Shown here: piece by piece, positions 33,905 to 44,293 of the stretch
Numbering within the stretch: position 1 is the stretch's first letter
How the letters are laid out: every line of letters starts with the position of its first letter
Assembly (NCBI GenBank): GCA_964034945.1
Contig: OZ035961.1
Span: 64,400,244 to 64,464,243, forward strand
Source of the DNA: Chrysopilus asiliformis
Lineage: Eukaryota; Arthropoda; Insecta; Diptera; Rhagionidae
Reading direction: 5' to 3'
DNA: 64,000 nucleotides
Program-made: the position numbers and the translations under genes
The notes under the pieces: generated by a model
What the model was told of the DNA's origin: nothing
The model's input: the letters and a program-made list of their open reading frames with translations, nothing else
Databases searched by the model: none

Positions 33905-36900
33905 CTAGGGGACAATGTGTTAGAGTAATGAATCAATAAATAGAAACTTTTTACCTGTGGATTCATTGCATTTGATTGAGCTATTTCAAGTACATTATCT
34001 TCGTCAATTTCTGTAATTATTTTGTTATGGGGTTCTACATTTGGTGTAATGACAAGTTGAAAATAGTCTTGCTTTGATATTGACCCAAAATTTCTGGTTT
34101 TCATTTGGGCAAAAATAAACGCTTCTGGATATAAATTCTTAATCTGTGCTAAATGGTGTTCATTAAAATTTTTTCGTAGCATTCGTTGCACAGCTGGCTT
34201 TAATTTTTTGAAGGTAATGGCCTCCTTTCGATTGTAAAACATGGCGCAGACTGAATCTAAGCATTTGAATATCTCCATCAAGCACCGATATTTGTAAGGT
34301 AGTTGTAATGATGGCGTTCCCTTCTCTGCTAAAGTTTGAAAGTGCTGAAAAGCCGGTGGTATAATCATCTTTGCTGGTGATCCATCTTTAATGGGGCTAA
34401 ATAAAATTCTTGTCGCAGTTGCAGTACTTTTTGGAGACATCAAATCATTTTTTGCTGGTGCTGGTGGAACACTTTTTGTGGGTGTTTTGAGACCCTTGCT
34501 AGGGCTAAAAAAAACACATATATAAAAAAACTATCTAATGTGAACAGCATATGACTTTTATATACAAAATCTACGTTCCTGCGCAATTTACACGATAACC
34601 CGACAGATAAAATATTAGCTTATATAAAATCTGAAATATGTCGATAACGGAAAAACATATCGTTTTACGTTTAAAGGCAAATTTATAGAGAATTTTAATG
34701 TTTTAAATATTTTTTTTTTTAAAACCTTTAATTTGCAAAAATCTATTTTTTTACCTTTAAATGAAAATATCTCAATCCCAGTAAAATATAGCGGATAACT
34801 GTAAAATACCAAACTGTGATAGTCGCAAAAAACCGATTACAGGGAAATAACGGTATATATCGATAACGGCTTAGAGTTCTAATAAAAGACAAAAGCCTAG
34901 AAAATTTCCTTGTCTCCAACTTTTGTCATACAAAAGACTACCGAAAAATGTGGTTTCGGAGGTAATTGCGAAAAATGAAATTGCGATTTCTAAAAATCTG
35001 TCATTTTGGTTACTTCCGGTTAGCCAAAAATGCCGGTAAAATGTTCATGACTCTAGCTCTAGTAGGTTTTGAGAAATCTTTTACACAAACTGACAGACAG
35101 AAAGACATTTTTGTAATCATGCTCCAATAGATTAAGGAATGTTGGAGAAATGTTTATACTCTATATGATATAGGAGTGTATTGGACTTAGTATACCGTTT
35201 ATAACGCGTCGAAATAATCGTCGGACAGAAAAATGAACTACGCCAGGGTGTTAGGGATTTTGATTTCCGCATGTCCGTTCGTCTGTCTGTTTATCTGTCC
35301 GTAAAAAGGATTGAGCTATAGACCTGAAATTTTGAATAACTTCGTTTTTCGGTAATAGCAAAGCTAAATTCTTGAACGGGCTAAATCAGACCACTCCTTT
35401 CCCCTCCCCCATACAAACGAAATATTTTTTCACAATTTTCTCGAAAATGGTGAGTCGTATTTACAAATATATAAGGGTAAAATAGGTTTTGAATATGATT
35501 TCACATAATTTATCTATACATCAAAATTCAGTTGGACCACTACTTTCCCGCTCAAATAAATTTAATACTTTTCTTTTTTCTCGAAAACGGTTTTTTCGCA
35601 ATATGTTTAGCATATGATTTTAATTCTTTTTCGCTCTCTTATACAAATAGATTTTTTTCGTAAAAATTTTGCCTGACCACATAGAACATTTGACGACTGG
35701 CCCCTGGAAATTGCAGCTTTTCTGATGCTTTTTAAGCCAAATTAAGAGGTCGAAATACTTCGTAAAAGAAAGTAAAGACATAAGAAAAGCTACAGTTGCC
35801 AGGGGCCAATCGTTAAATCTTAATATATAAAAATGTTTGTTTGTCTGTCTGTTTGATATTACAAAACTCAAAAACTACTGGAGCGATTTTTTGCAAAATG
35901 ATCTGCGTTGCCAGGAGCAGGTTTTTAGCTATGTTAGATTTTCAAAATTCAAAACAGAAGGTCCTGTAAGGATAACGCAAATATCCTTTTTCCCGGATAA
36001 CGCAAGAATCCGTTGTTGGAATTTAAAATTCGAAACGGAAGGTCCTGAAAGCATAACGTTTATTCCCAAAAGGTTTTAAGTTATTTATGGTTTTTTGGCA
36101 TTCTAAAATTTGTACAAAAAACTTTAAACCGGCTTTAATGTATGGGACGTTTATGTAAAATTATATTTTAAACAGTTTACTTTTAAAATTTAGTCAATAT
36201 GACTCATTTCTGAGAAAACTGCAAAAAACTTTTTCGTTTGTATAGGAGAGGGAGGAATAAATGGTCCAATTTTGCCTATTCAAGAACTTAGCCTAGCCAT
36301 TTACAAGAAACGTAACTATACAAAATCTCAAGTCTAGCCTAGCCATTTACAAGAAAATGTAACTATACAAAATTTCAAGATCCTTTCGAAAGTTATGGTG
36401 TTCACGGATAGACAGACGGACAGACATGCGGAAATCAAAATCTTTTGTCCTCCCTAACATCCTGGTGTAGTTCATTTTTGTGTCCGATAATTGGTTCGAT
36501 GCGTTACAAATGGTAGAGTAAGTTCGGGTATTGTGGTATAGGCGGGTAATGTGGTACCCCATCATTTCTCGGATATGAGATGCCGCATCGCAAGATCAAA
36601 CATACAAAACTGTTTTTTGTGAAATTCTTCAACCATTGTTGGTGTTGACAAGTTCATGGTTTATCAGGTTATATCGGAATTTTCTGAAAAACGTTTTTGA
36701 GCACAATCAACATTTTATTGTCTCCACATTCAAATGAATCTCGAAAGCCAATTTTAAGTTGTTTTTTTTAACTGTGAATCAGTGAACGATTATTTAGACA
36801 ACACATTTAATTTTGGAAAAGAAAATTTTTGGATTCAAGCGAATTAGACTAAGAAATCATTTTTTTGGCTTGTCATGGTGAGAACGGCTAATGTGGCATA

Positions 36901-38133
36901 CTATTTTTTCCATACAAATATTTAATATTTGAATGGATGAAACAGTATTCCACATTACCCGCCTTAAATATTTGTATGGAAGAAACAGTATACCACATTA
37001 CCCGCCAATTTTTTGAAGCACTTTTTTTTCAGTTAGTGTACTTTTTTGATCATAATTTTGCTTTTATGTTTATGATTGGTAACATTGCTGTAGAATTTTA
37101 TAGGCAAGCCTCTGGAGGTGTCGTATGCGAAATTCTAACATGATTGCTTTTAAAACGAGTGATTTATTATGAAAACAAAAGGTGTACCACAATACCCGAA
37201 CTTACTCTATACTAAATTTAATATATACTCCTATATGGTTTATCATGTAGAGTATAAAAGTATAACTTTTTTGTATACAAATGCAAACACAGTATTTTTT
37301 GAATAATTAGCGAAATGGTACTTTTACTCGTGACTTTACCGCACTTGAGGCCAAATTAGGTCAAGTTGTGACATAATGTAAATTAATCTTTACCTGCTCA
37401 GCACCTCAAGCTCAATTGTCGTAAATTCCTTCAGTGCCAAAGCTGGCGGGTCAGCTAATTCACCTTTTCTTAGTCTACCATTTCTTTCTTCTTGCTTTTT
37501 TCTAGCTTTATCGAACTCCTGTAGCCGGACAAGTGATGCTTTCAGTTCATGAAGTTTTGCACTACGCGTCACTTTAGTCTTAACTTCATCCAAATTTAGC
37601 TGTTTTTTTACAAAATTATTGATTTCTTCCTTTTTACTAATGAATTTAGGAACTTGTTTAATAGGTGTTTGCATACAAAAATCTATCTTGGCTAAACTCT
37701 CTTTCTTCGTAAATGCATCTACTTGCACCACGGACGTAATTTTATTTTTGTAGGGCGAAAGAGTCCCTAATCGGGTAAATTTAATTAACTTTTGCTGTTT
37801 GAGTTGTGTACCATCAGTGTCGTTTTTAGATTTCTTGTATTCAGTTGATGCATACAGCTGCTTGACTTTCTGGCTCCTTGTCGGAGAACCTTTTTTGGGT
37901 TTCACATTTGTTTGGAGAAAATTACTTTTTTCGCCACCTTTCGAAACTTCCTCCAATTCAGATACCGTATTTCCATGATGAATATTTTTGAACACAAATT
38001 TTCGATCAAAATCATGATTCAAGTTTTGTGGTTCTGAAGACGCAACGAACACTTTTGACTTTGTGGCAGAAATATCATCGGCAGCTGCGCGTTTCCTTGC
38101 ATTAAAATACGAAGCTATAGAAGTTTGAGCCAT
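33149..38133 (-). CDS. dup: Cdt1 / double parked, DNA replication licensing factor (3 exons)
   Basis: Complement join 38133-37394, 34504-33955 and 33904-33149 gives 681 aa, close to the roughly 740 aa I recall for Drosophila Dup. Cdt1 loads the MCM2-7 helicase with ORC and Cdc6 in G1 nuclei. It is inhibited by geminin and destroyed in S phase through PCNA-coupled CRL4-Cdt2. Visible features: an N-terminal PIP box Q-T-S-I-A-S-Y-F (residues 3-10) followed by the basic R-K-R of a PIP degron; a lysine-rich, low-complexity N-terminal third; the central geminin-binding winged helix around 315-400 (L-P-Y-K-Y-R ... F-K-K-L-K-P-A-V-Q-R-M-L); and the C-terminal MCM-binding winged helix around 575-675. 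Splice junctions are CAG/GTAAAG with TTTTTTAG, and CAG/GTAAAA with CCCCTAG; both keep frame. The ATG at 38133 is chosen because the PIP box follows at once. SRPK lies upstream in divergent orientation. Confidence 0.96.
33955..34504 (-). CDS. dup: dup coding exon 2
   Basis: 550 nt beginning after the acceptor TTTTTTTTAG and completing a serine codon split by intron 1. It encodes the geminin-binding winged-helix domain and ends N-P-Q with donor GTAAAA. The following intron is only 50 bp (33954-33905). Confidence 0.94.
35822..36060 (+). mobile_element. Solitary Helitron-like end with one satellite unit
   Basis: AATATATAAAAATGTTTGTT, a GTCT microsatellite, the AAAAACTACTGGAGCGATTT block and about one and a half 122-bp satellite units, as at the edges of 25026-30398. 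It shows that the satellite is carried by the element and occurs as few units elsewhere. Confidence 0.7.
36516..37207. mobile_element. Tc1/mariner-type MITE in dup intron 1
   Basis: Ends GAGTAAGTTCGGGTATTGTG and the inverse at 37188-37207, with TA duplicated at both sides (36514-36515, 37208-37209). Internal GGGTAATGTGGTA words recur in both orientations. It interrupts a diverged mini-me copy. Confidence 0.8.
37394..38133 (-). CDS. dup: dup coding exon 1
   Basis: 740 nt (246 codons plus AG) holding the start, the PIP degron and the basic coiled segment E-V-K-T-K-V-T-R-S-A-K-L-H-E-L-K. It ends GAGCAG with donor GTAAAG at 37393-37388. Confidence 0.94.
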
Positions 38134-39327
38134 TTATAATTTTATACTGCTTTTAAAAAAACTTCTTTTCTTCTTAATAAATAAATGAAAAACGGACTTG
38201 CTAGTGACACACAAAAACTCAACGCTACTCAGATTTCCCTCCAAAACTGTGACCAAAGAGTTACCAGCCAAAGTGAAGTAAGAAATAGGCGTATTGGGTA
38301 GAGTACCTGCATTAGTTGTACTCTGTTATCATTTCAAGTTACGCCAGCCATACATTATGAGACTTGTTGTACAACTTGGTTCGGTTGTAGGAAATGCTGG
38401 ATCGTGTATGGGCCGATTGTACTACCAAATTTTAAGTTCGAAAAAAATCAAAACCCTGTTTATTTTGCCTCCGCCACAACAAGTTATACAACATGGTTTT
38501 AGAACAAGTCTCATAATATATAGCCGGCTTTAGGATGTCTGATTAAATGTGTTTACACATACTTTTTTATCATTCGCCACGTCTTTCGTTTTGGACCAGT
38601 TATGGTAAGGGACGTAGCGGAGAGGGAAATCAAAAAAGGTGAACCAAGTTTAGATTCACTGAAAAATTTCAACCGCAGAACGATTTGTATCTAGTTGATA
38701 AACTCGGTTTCGTTTCCGGTATTTGATGAAACCGGTTTATCGTATGAAGAAGAAACGAAGCGTATGAATACAGCTGCAAAATAGCGAAAGATTCAGACCG
38801 TGTCTCTACTTGGAATTTTTCATCGCAGAGATTTTTGATTGACCAATCAGAGCTCGAGTTGACGGCGGTAAAAAAATCCTAGATATAAATTTCATGAAAT
38901 TTTGCGCTTGCAAAATTTCATGGAATTATTTTGACATTTCTCGATTCAAGATCGCAGAATCTAAATTCTCCCGACAAATAACTAATTTTTACAAACAATA
39001 CAATAGAAAAGGCTCTGGAAGAGAATATTTAACATTAAGGTTTTTCTTTTCGCCTGCTTTTCTTTGTTTCTAATATTTTGCAATAACTGTGACGAGTTGT
39101 TTTAACTTCAAAGGCATGCGAAGAAATGAAATTCCATGAAATATCTCTGCCCAGCTGTGAAAAAAATGTTTATCAAGACGCGATCTTGATAAAAAAATGT
39201 TTATCAAGTCAGCGAATAAAAAATATTCAAGGTAAACATACTCATTGTCTGATATTAATGTACCTCAATGACGTACTTTAGCTTCTCCTTTGCTTTGAGT
39301 AGAATACTAGAGTGTGGCCATCGTGAT
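38134..39327. other. dup upstream region and old repeats
   Basis: 38134-38290 is the likely dup 5' UTR/promoter side (no TATA box evident). 38345-38530 is an imperfect inverted repeat (TATGAGACTTGTTGTACAAC against GTTATACAACATGG...GTCTCATAA). 38775-39200 is the reverse-complement relative of the element at 12133-12583. No gene. Confidence 0.5.
38775..39200. mobile_element. Inverted relative of the 12133-12583 element
   Basis: Shares in reverse complement the GATTGACCAATCAGAGCTCG, TCTCCCGACAAATAACTAAT and TTTATCAAGACGCG segments with 12133-12583. Ends are frayed and no target duplication is clear. Confidence 0.6.
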
Positions 39328-39330
39328 AGT

Positions 39331-39724
39331 AGTTGCGTTTTTTTTAATGTTCTGAAGCAGTTTAGAACAAGCTTTCCATACAAAATCCTGCACCACCTTT
39401 TCATCTCGAACAGCGCTTGGAACAAAGGGAAATTTTATGCGGTAATGTACGGTAATGAAATGCTGCTAACTTCAACATAATAAATCTGACATTTTATTCT
39501 CAATTGAGGATTCTGTGTTGGTGGTTCGTTGGTTCTGTTCGACAGCGAAATAGTTTTAATCATGGGGGATAGCGAATCGTGATTATATCAAGAAAATATA
39601 GCAGTAGCGACCTACTGATGTAACCAACGTGAAGTTAGTTGCCATTCCAACTCGATGAAATTTCCCACTTACTCTGGATCGTTTTTTAATGTTCTGTGTT
39701 CTAGAACATTAAAAAAACGCAACT
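39331..39724. mobile_element. 394-bp MITE with AGT target duplication
   Basis: Ends AGTTGCGTTTTTTTTAATGT and the inverse (39702-39724), flanked by AGT at 39328-39330 and 39725-39727. A 3-bp duplication fits a Harbinger-like element, but no transposase is present. Confidence 0.65.
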
Positions 39725-39892
39725 AGTGATGCGTAGGCGCGGTACTGCACATGGCAACTTTCGGGCTTTCTTAACCCTAATTTTGTCCTTAATCCACGCA
39801 GGCGGTGACTCACAGTCACCATGCCGAAAAAAAAGAATAATTTAATAAAAAAAAAAATTGTAAGTTTGCATTTTTTAATTCAGTTAATAATC

Positions 39893-40720
39893 ACCTCTAT
39901 TCTTGAATACGGCGTTACGTTTATTTGCTTGATTAGTGTTCGATCGTGAGCAATCGATATTCTTGAATACGCAGTATCTATCAACGTTCGATTTGGAATA
40001 ACGCATTGCAACGCATTCGATTTTTGTTATTCTTGAATACGCCGGGAACACTTTTTTGAGGTTAAATCACTCACTTCAAACTTCTCGCGTTTCATTGACG
40101 TTTGAATTGGGTGTTTACAAAAATATAAGGTAAATATATTATATGTTTAAATGAAAGATTTTAACAGTGAATTCTTAAAATAGGAGTGCAAAGAAAGACA
40201 TTACAAACAAAGACTAGTTTGCATTTTTAATTTCAAATGAAAAACAATCCGGACATTGCCATGGGATATACGAGGAAGTCGGCGATAGAGATGAATTTAT
40301 TGTGGGAGGAATTCAATATATTCGACCGGAAATTTTTTTTTAATCTACAAAATTGCAAATAAAAATCTATGAGATTCCCAGTATTTGTATACACTTATGA
40401 TTCATCGGTTAAGCTCACCAAATACATCAAATATGAAGAGTGTCTTAGAAAATTTCTTTGCTGGCGTAACGAATTCAACTCCTCTTGCCTTAATAAATGA
40501 TACATCAGCATAAAATCCATGGCTACTGAAACAAATCACTGCAAACACTTCACTTTTATTCAAAATTAAGAACAAACAATCAAATCAGCTGATGTTTGAC
40601 ATACGATATTTTATGTACCAAACGCGAAGCACCCGCCGTATTCCAGAATACCAATTGCGTAGCGAATCGAATCGAACGCGTTACGTTTTTGGTCCTAACG
40701 CCGTTTTCAAGAATAGAGGT
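39893..40720. mobile_element. Nested element with TATTCTTGAATACG repeats
   Basis: Inverted ends ACCTCTATTCTTGAA and TTCAAGAATAGAGGT. The left end repeats ATTCTTGAATACG three times in 150 bp. A Myb/SANT-like relic lies inside, suggesting Harbinger ancestry. The target duplication is unclear. Confidence 0.65.
40237..40362 (+). pseudogene. Harbinger-type Myb/SANT-like protein fragment
   Basis: A 41-codon frame N-N-P-D-I-A-M-G-Y-T-R-K ... L-L-W-E-E-F matches the N-P-D-I-A-R-G ... W-E-E pattern of the Myb/SANT-like regulatory protein that accompanies Harbinger transposases. It then decays into an AT-encoded tail and a stop. Confidence 0.5.
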
Positions 40721-41182
40721 AAATATTTATTTATATATATATACATCATTCGTACTCTTTATAATTGTAGCATAAAATAGATTTTCAAAAATTTTCGTTA
40801 CAAACATTTTTTTTGCATTTGCACATATTTGCTTCAAAGCGCGACCTTAGCAATGGGGACACAGGAACCAACTGGGGACACAGGAAGCAACTTTTGGGAA
40901 ATGCTACAGTTATTATCCTCTACTACGGTCCGATATTTTGCGAAACAGGTAAAACCGTTACGGTGACTGTAAGTCACCGCCTGCGTGGATTAAGAGTGAA
41001 TTTCATAAAGCGAAATATTATTGTTGTAGTAAAAAAATTTAATTTTTTTTTTCGTTTTTAAATAGTATTGGCATAAAAAAACAAAGTCAAGGAGCATGAA
41101 TGCAATAACTTTTCTAACATTCGTAACAATCACTCTCAAAACTGAAACAGTGACTCAAAGTCAATAAGCAGATTAGGGTTAA

Positions 41183-42004
41183 GCCGATTTTCGGGAGAAA
41201 CGACTGCGGAGACAGAAGGGAAAAGTTGCCACTCGAAATCATGGCTTATCGACAACTTTCTGCATATATGCAAAGCGTGTGAACCGGTTTGGGAAAATTA
41301 GTAGGGAGAAATATATGAAGCAGCAGCAATTTCAATGGTTTTTCCCATGTTAAACTTGTGTAGCATATGCAAACAGGATTGGCTTTTTTAATCCAAATGT
41401 ATGCACATTGGCTTATTGAAGCCCAAAAGTTGCGGGCTTAAATAAGCCAAGTGTAATACCGCACTAGTGAGCTTACATAGTGCCGACATCCACTTGTTTT
41501 CACATCACGGCGACTTTTATTCCTCAAAATGCCTTTCTGACGTACACGCTTCTTAACTTTGTAGTAGGGAAAACTTGTGTACAACAAGCGATCGCTCATG
41601 TGTGTGTGGTTCTCATATATGTGTTGTATTTCCAGTTCATTCCTTACTAGCTAGCACCGAGGCAACATCCATTGCCAAAATAGAAACTGCCAACAATAGA
41701 AGAAGGACTGGTAATTTGTTATGGCCTTTACTCTTTCCTACCTACCTGAAAAATAAAACTACTTGCAATTGGTATTTCACTATTTGCAATAAATTTTTGT
41801 TTATTTGGGATATGTTTACGAGTCGGTGGCTAAGCACCGACTGACTCAATGAAATTACGCACACATGCATGCTGACGTGCTACACGAGCGACTTCGTTTG
41901 TGTGCGTAAAAGAAGAAGAACACTTTTCAAGTGGCGACTTTTCTCCTTTTGCCGCACTTCCTTCTTTCCTACAATTTGGTGAGGCTGAAGACTGAAAGTT
42001 TCCT
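41183..42004. other. Intergenic DNA, nothing recognised
   Basis: Contains a frame at 41575-41844 without recognisable domain. Short TTGGCTTATT words recur around 41380-41440. No supported feature. Confidence 0.35.
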
Positions 42005-42235
42005 CGTGTACATCAAGAATCAACGGAGAAAAAGTAGAAGTGGTAAAAGAGATTAAATACCTTGGCATTGTTATAGACAATAAATTTAAATTCGATGAGC
42101 ATGTTAATAACATTTGTAAGAAAATTTCTAAAAAACTCGGGTTTTTGCGAGGAATAAGGAACAGTATATCAAAATCAACGACTGTTCTACTGTACAATTA
42201 TTTAATACTCCCACATTGGCAAGAGTTCAATTTAG
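42005..42235 (+). pseudogene. Non-LTR retrotransposon RT C-terminal fragment
   Basis: The frame reads E-I-K-Y-L-G-I-V-I-D, F-D-E-H-V, C-K-K-I-S-K-K-L-G-F-L-R-G and L-L-Y-N-Y-L-I-L-P-H. This is the RT thumb region after the F-A-D-D motif in non-LTR retrotransposons. The fragment is truncated at both ends. Confidence 0.8.
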
Positions 42236-42284
42236 CGACAATGACGCTAGAGATTTTTCGTATATAGGGAGGGGTAGATAGAAG

Positions 42285-42420
42285 CATCCCCTATCCAAAA
42301 TGAGTATTTTTAGCCGTCGCTCGCCCCCTTACCCCCTACAGGGGTCATCAAACTTTTTATGAAGCTTTTTTCTGGGGGGTGGCCCTCTATTTTTTGTTTT
42401 AAACAGTTTTCATATACAAA
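42285..42420. repeat. Dispersed repeat shared with 52840-52950
   Basis: AAATGAGTATTTTTAGCCGT, CAGGGGT and TTTTTTCTGGGGGGTGG occur in the same order at both places. Identity of the element unknown. Confidence 0.6.
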
Positions 42421-42817
42421 AAAAAACACAAAAATCACAAAGAAAAAAAATTGTTTTAAGTAAATGAAAAAAAAATTAAATTAAAAAAACAAAACCTTGG
42501 CACCAGCAACCCAGGCTTCGAGCATGGGTATTTTACCCCTTCATTAAACGCCCAGCTGCGATTCGTGTTGTTAATATCGAAGACTCATCTATATATTTAA
42601 AAGGCAAAGCGATTTTGTATGTATTTCTTTCGACACAGCTCCAGCTTAGAATCGATTTTGATTATTCTTTTTTTTAAAGGAAAGCTCTCTATCTGTAGAT
42701 GTGTCCCCTTTACTTTTTTCCCATCTATATAATAAAAACTGCAAGGGGACAATTTTTATAATTTTGGATTTTCTCAAAAATATTGACATACATTGATGTA
42801 TTTGGTCTTATAATACT
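42421..42817. other. Intergenic DNA with short Helitron-like ends
   Basis: CATCTATATATTTAAAAGGC at 42588 and CCATCTATATAATAAAAACTGC at 42721 resemble the ATCTATATATATAA termini elsewhere. No coding content. Confidence 0.35.
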
Positions 42818-42988
42818 TGTGATATATTGTAACAAAATAAAGAAATGTAATCTGACAACACCGGACAATCAAGAATGACAAGACAGAATTTAATGTGAGA
42901 TGTTGTGAAATAGAATTCAGAATATTAAAATACAGAAAACTAAAACAAAATACAAGTGTTTATAAAGTGACAAATCATAACGTTTACA
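42818..42988 (+). repeat. 5' LTR of the gypsy element
   Basis: 171 bp, short for the superfamily. Identical by eye to 48266-48436. Confidence 0.93.
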
Positions 42989-43006
42989 TGGCGCAGCCGA
43001 TAAAAC
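42989..43006 (+). promoter_or_regulatory. Primer-binding site of the gypsy element
   Basis: TGGCGCAGCCGATAAAAC directly abuts the LTR. TGGCGCAG resembles the tRNA-Ser-type site of Drosophila 297/17.6 (recalled). Confidence 0.7.
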
Positions 43007-43052
43007 GATTAAATAGAACTTCAATACGCTAAGCTAAGGGAAAAATCGAAAA

Positions 43053-44069
43053 ATGGAGATGCTGAAGCCGCCGCCGCCATTGTGCTTGACAGGAGACATT
43101 GCAGAAAATTATAAAAGATGGAAACAGCGATTTCAATTATATTTTGTAGCTTCAGGTGCTGAAACAAGGCTGGATGAGGAAACCAAAGTTGCTTTATTCC
43201 TACATGCAATTGGGGAAGAAGCGATTCAGACATTTAACACTTTTGAATTCAGCCAAGAAAAACCCAAAACGCAATATGCGAATGTGGTAGAAAAGTTTGA
43301 CGAATATTTTATGCCTTTAAAAAACGAAACAATGAATCGACATGTATTTTTTAGCAGAGATAAAAAAGAGACAGAAAGCTTCGATGATTTGGTCACTGCA
43401 TTGCGCTCACTAAGTTTGGATTGCAATTTCGAAAGCCTCAGAGATAGTCTAATCAGAGATCAAATTATAAGAGGAATCAAGGAAAAAAATATTCGTGAAA
43501 GATTATTAAAGGAGTCCGAACTGGATCTAAACAAATGTCTTAAAATATGCAAGTCATACGAATTGGCTGAGAAGCAACTGAAGGAATTTGCAGATGACAT
43601 ACCATCGGTGGGTGCGATAAAGAAAAAACCAAATTACACTGATCACGAAAATAAAAAAGTGAAAGGATGGCCACTTTCAGAGAAGCATGACATGCCGGGG
43701 ACATCACATCGGGGAATAAAACAGCAAAATCAGCAGCAACAGGGTGTTCAGTGCACAAGGTGTGGTTATTTACATGGCTTCAAGTGCCCTGCATTTAATC
43801 AGCAATGTAACAAATGCCGAAAATATGGACACTTTGCAAAAATGTGTCAAAAAAGAGTACAACAGATAAAGGATTCAAGCAGTATATCGAGCAACTCAAG
43901 TGATATCGTCCTAGGTGCCATCAGTGTAGGAGGTGTAAAAAATCGTCCAAATGAATTGTTTGAACCACTACAAATAAAAGGAAGAACGATTGACTTCAAG
44001 TTGGACACTGGATCAGACTGCGATGTATTGCCATTAAGATATTTTAAGAAATTAGCTTTAAAAGGTAAT
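43053..44069 (+). pseudogene. gypsy Gag and start of protease
   Basis: ATG at 43053. Capsid-like W-K-Q-R-F ... F-L-H-A-I-G ... L-R-D-S-L-I-R-D-Q-I-I-R-G-I pattern, then two zinc-knuckle-like segments (C-x2-C-x4-H-x2-C and C-N-K-C-x4-H-F-A-K-M-C around 43750-43850). The protease D-T-G-S-D-C-D-V-L-P is at 44009. The frame is cut at residue about 339 by the MITE 44070-44290. Gag and Pol appear fused in one frame. Confidence 0.88.
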
Positions 44070-44290
44070 GGGCCTTACCAATGACCCGTGACTAACTTAG
44101 TAACAGCTTTTGGTGTGTGCGAAACGGGCTATTTGCTTGCTAATTTCGGTTCAAATCCTAGTTTTTATTGAAAAGTTTTAAATTCGCTGTGATAAATGTG
44201 TGAAAACTTACTAGAATTAGCAAGCAAATAGCCCGTTTCGCACACACCAAAAGCTGTTACTAAGTTAGTCACGGGTCATTGGTAAGGCCC
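44070..44290. mobile_element. Perfect foldback MITE, 75-bp arms, in the protease
   Basis: The left arm 44070-44144 and right arm 44216-44290 are perfect inverse copies (start GGGCCTTACCAATGACCCGT) around a 71-bp loop. AAT is duplicated at 44067-44069 and 44291-44293. The absence of arm mismatches implies a recent insertion. The 3-bp duplication and GGG-start suggest PIF/Harbinger, without proof. Confidence 0.9.
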
Positions 44291-44293
44291 AAT

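Larger units (their letters stand above)
34505..37393 (-). other. dup: dup intron 1, 2889 bp, transposon-filled
   Basis: Holds diverged mini-me-like copies (about 35170-35830 forward, 36070-36515 plus 37208-37240 reverse), a single Helitron-like end with one satellite unit (35822-36060) and a Tc1-type MITE (36516-37207). The remaining 34510-35160 is AT-rich without recognised content. Confidence 0.8.
39775..41178. mobile_element. piggyBac-like non-autonomous element (TTAA target)
   Basis: CCCTAAT and ATTAGGG ends are flanked by TTAA (39771-39774, 41179-41182), the piggyBac-specific target. Inner inverted blocks contain CCACGCAGGCGGTGACT (left) and AGTCACCGCCTGCGTGG (right). A Harbinger-like element (39893-40720) is nested inside. 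Confidence 0.8.
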
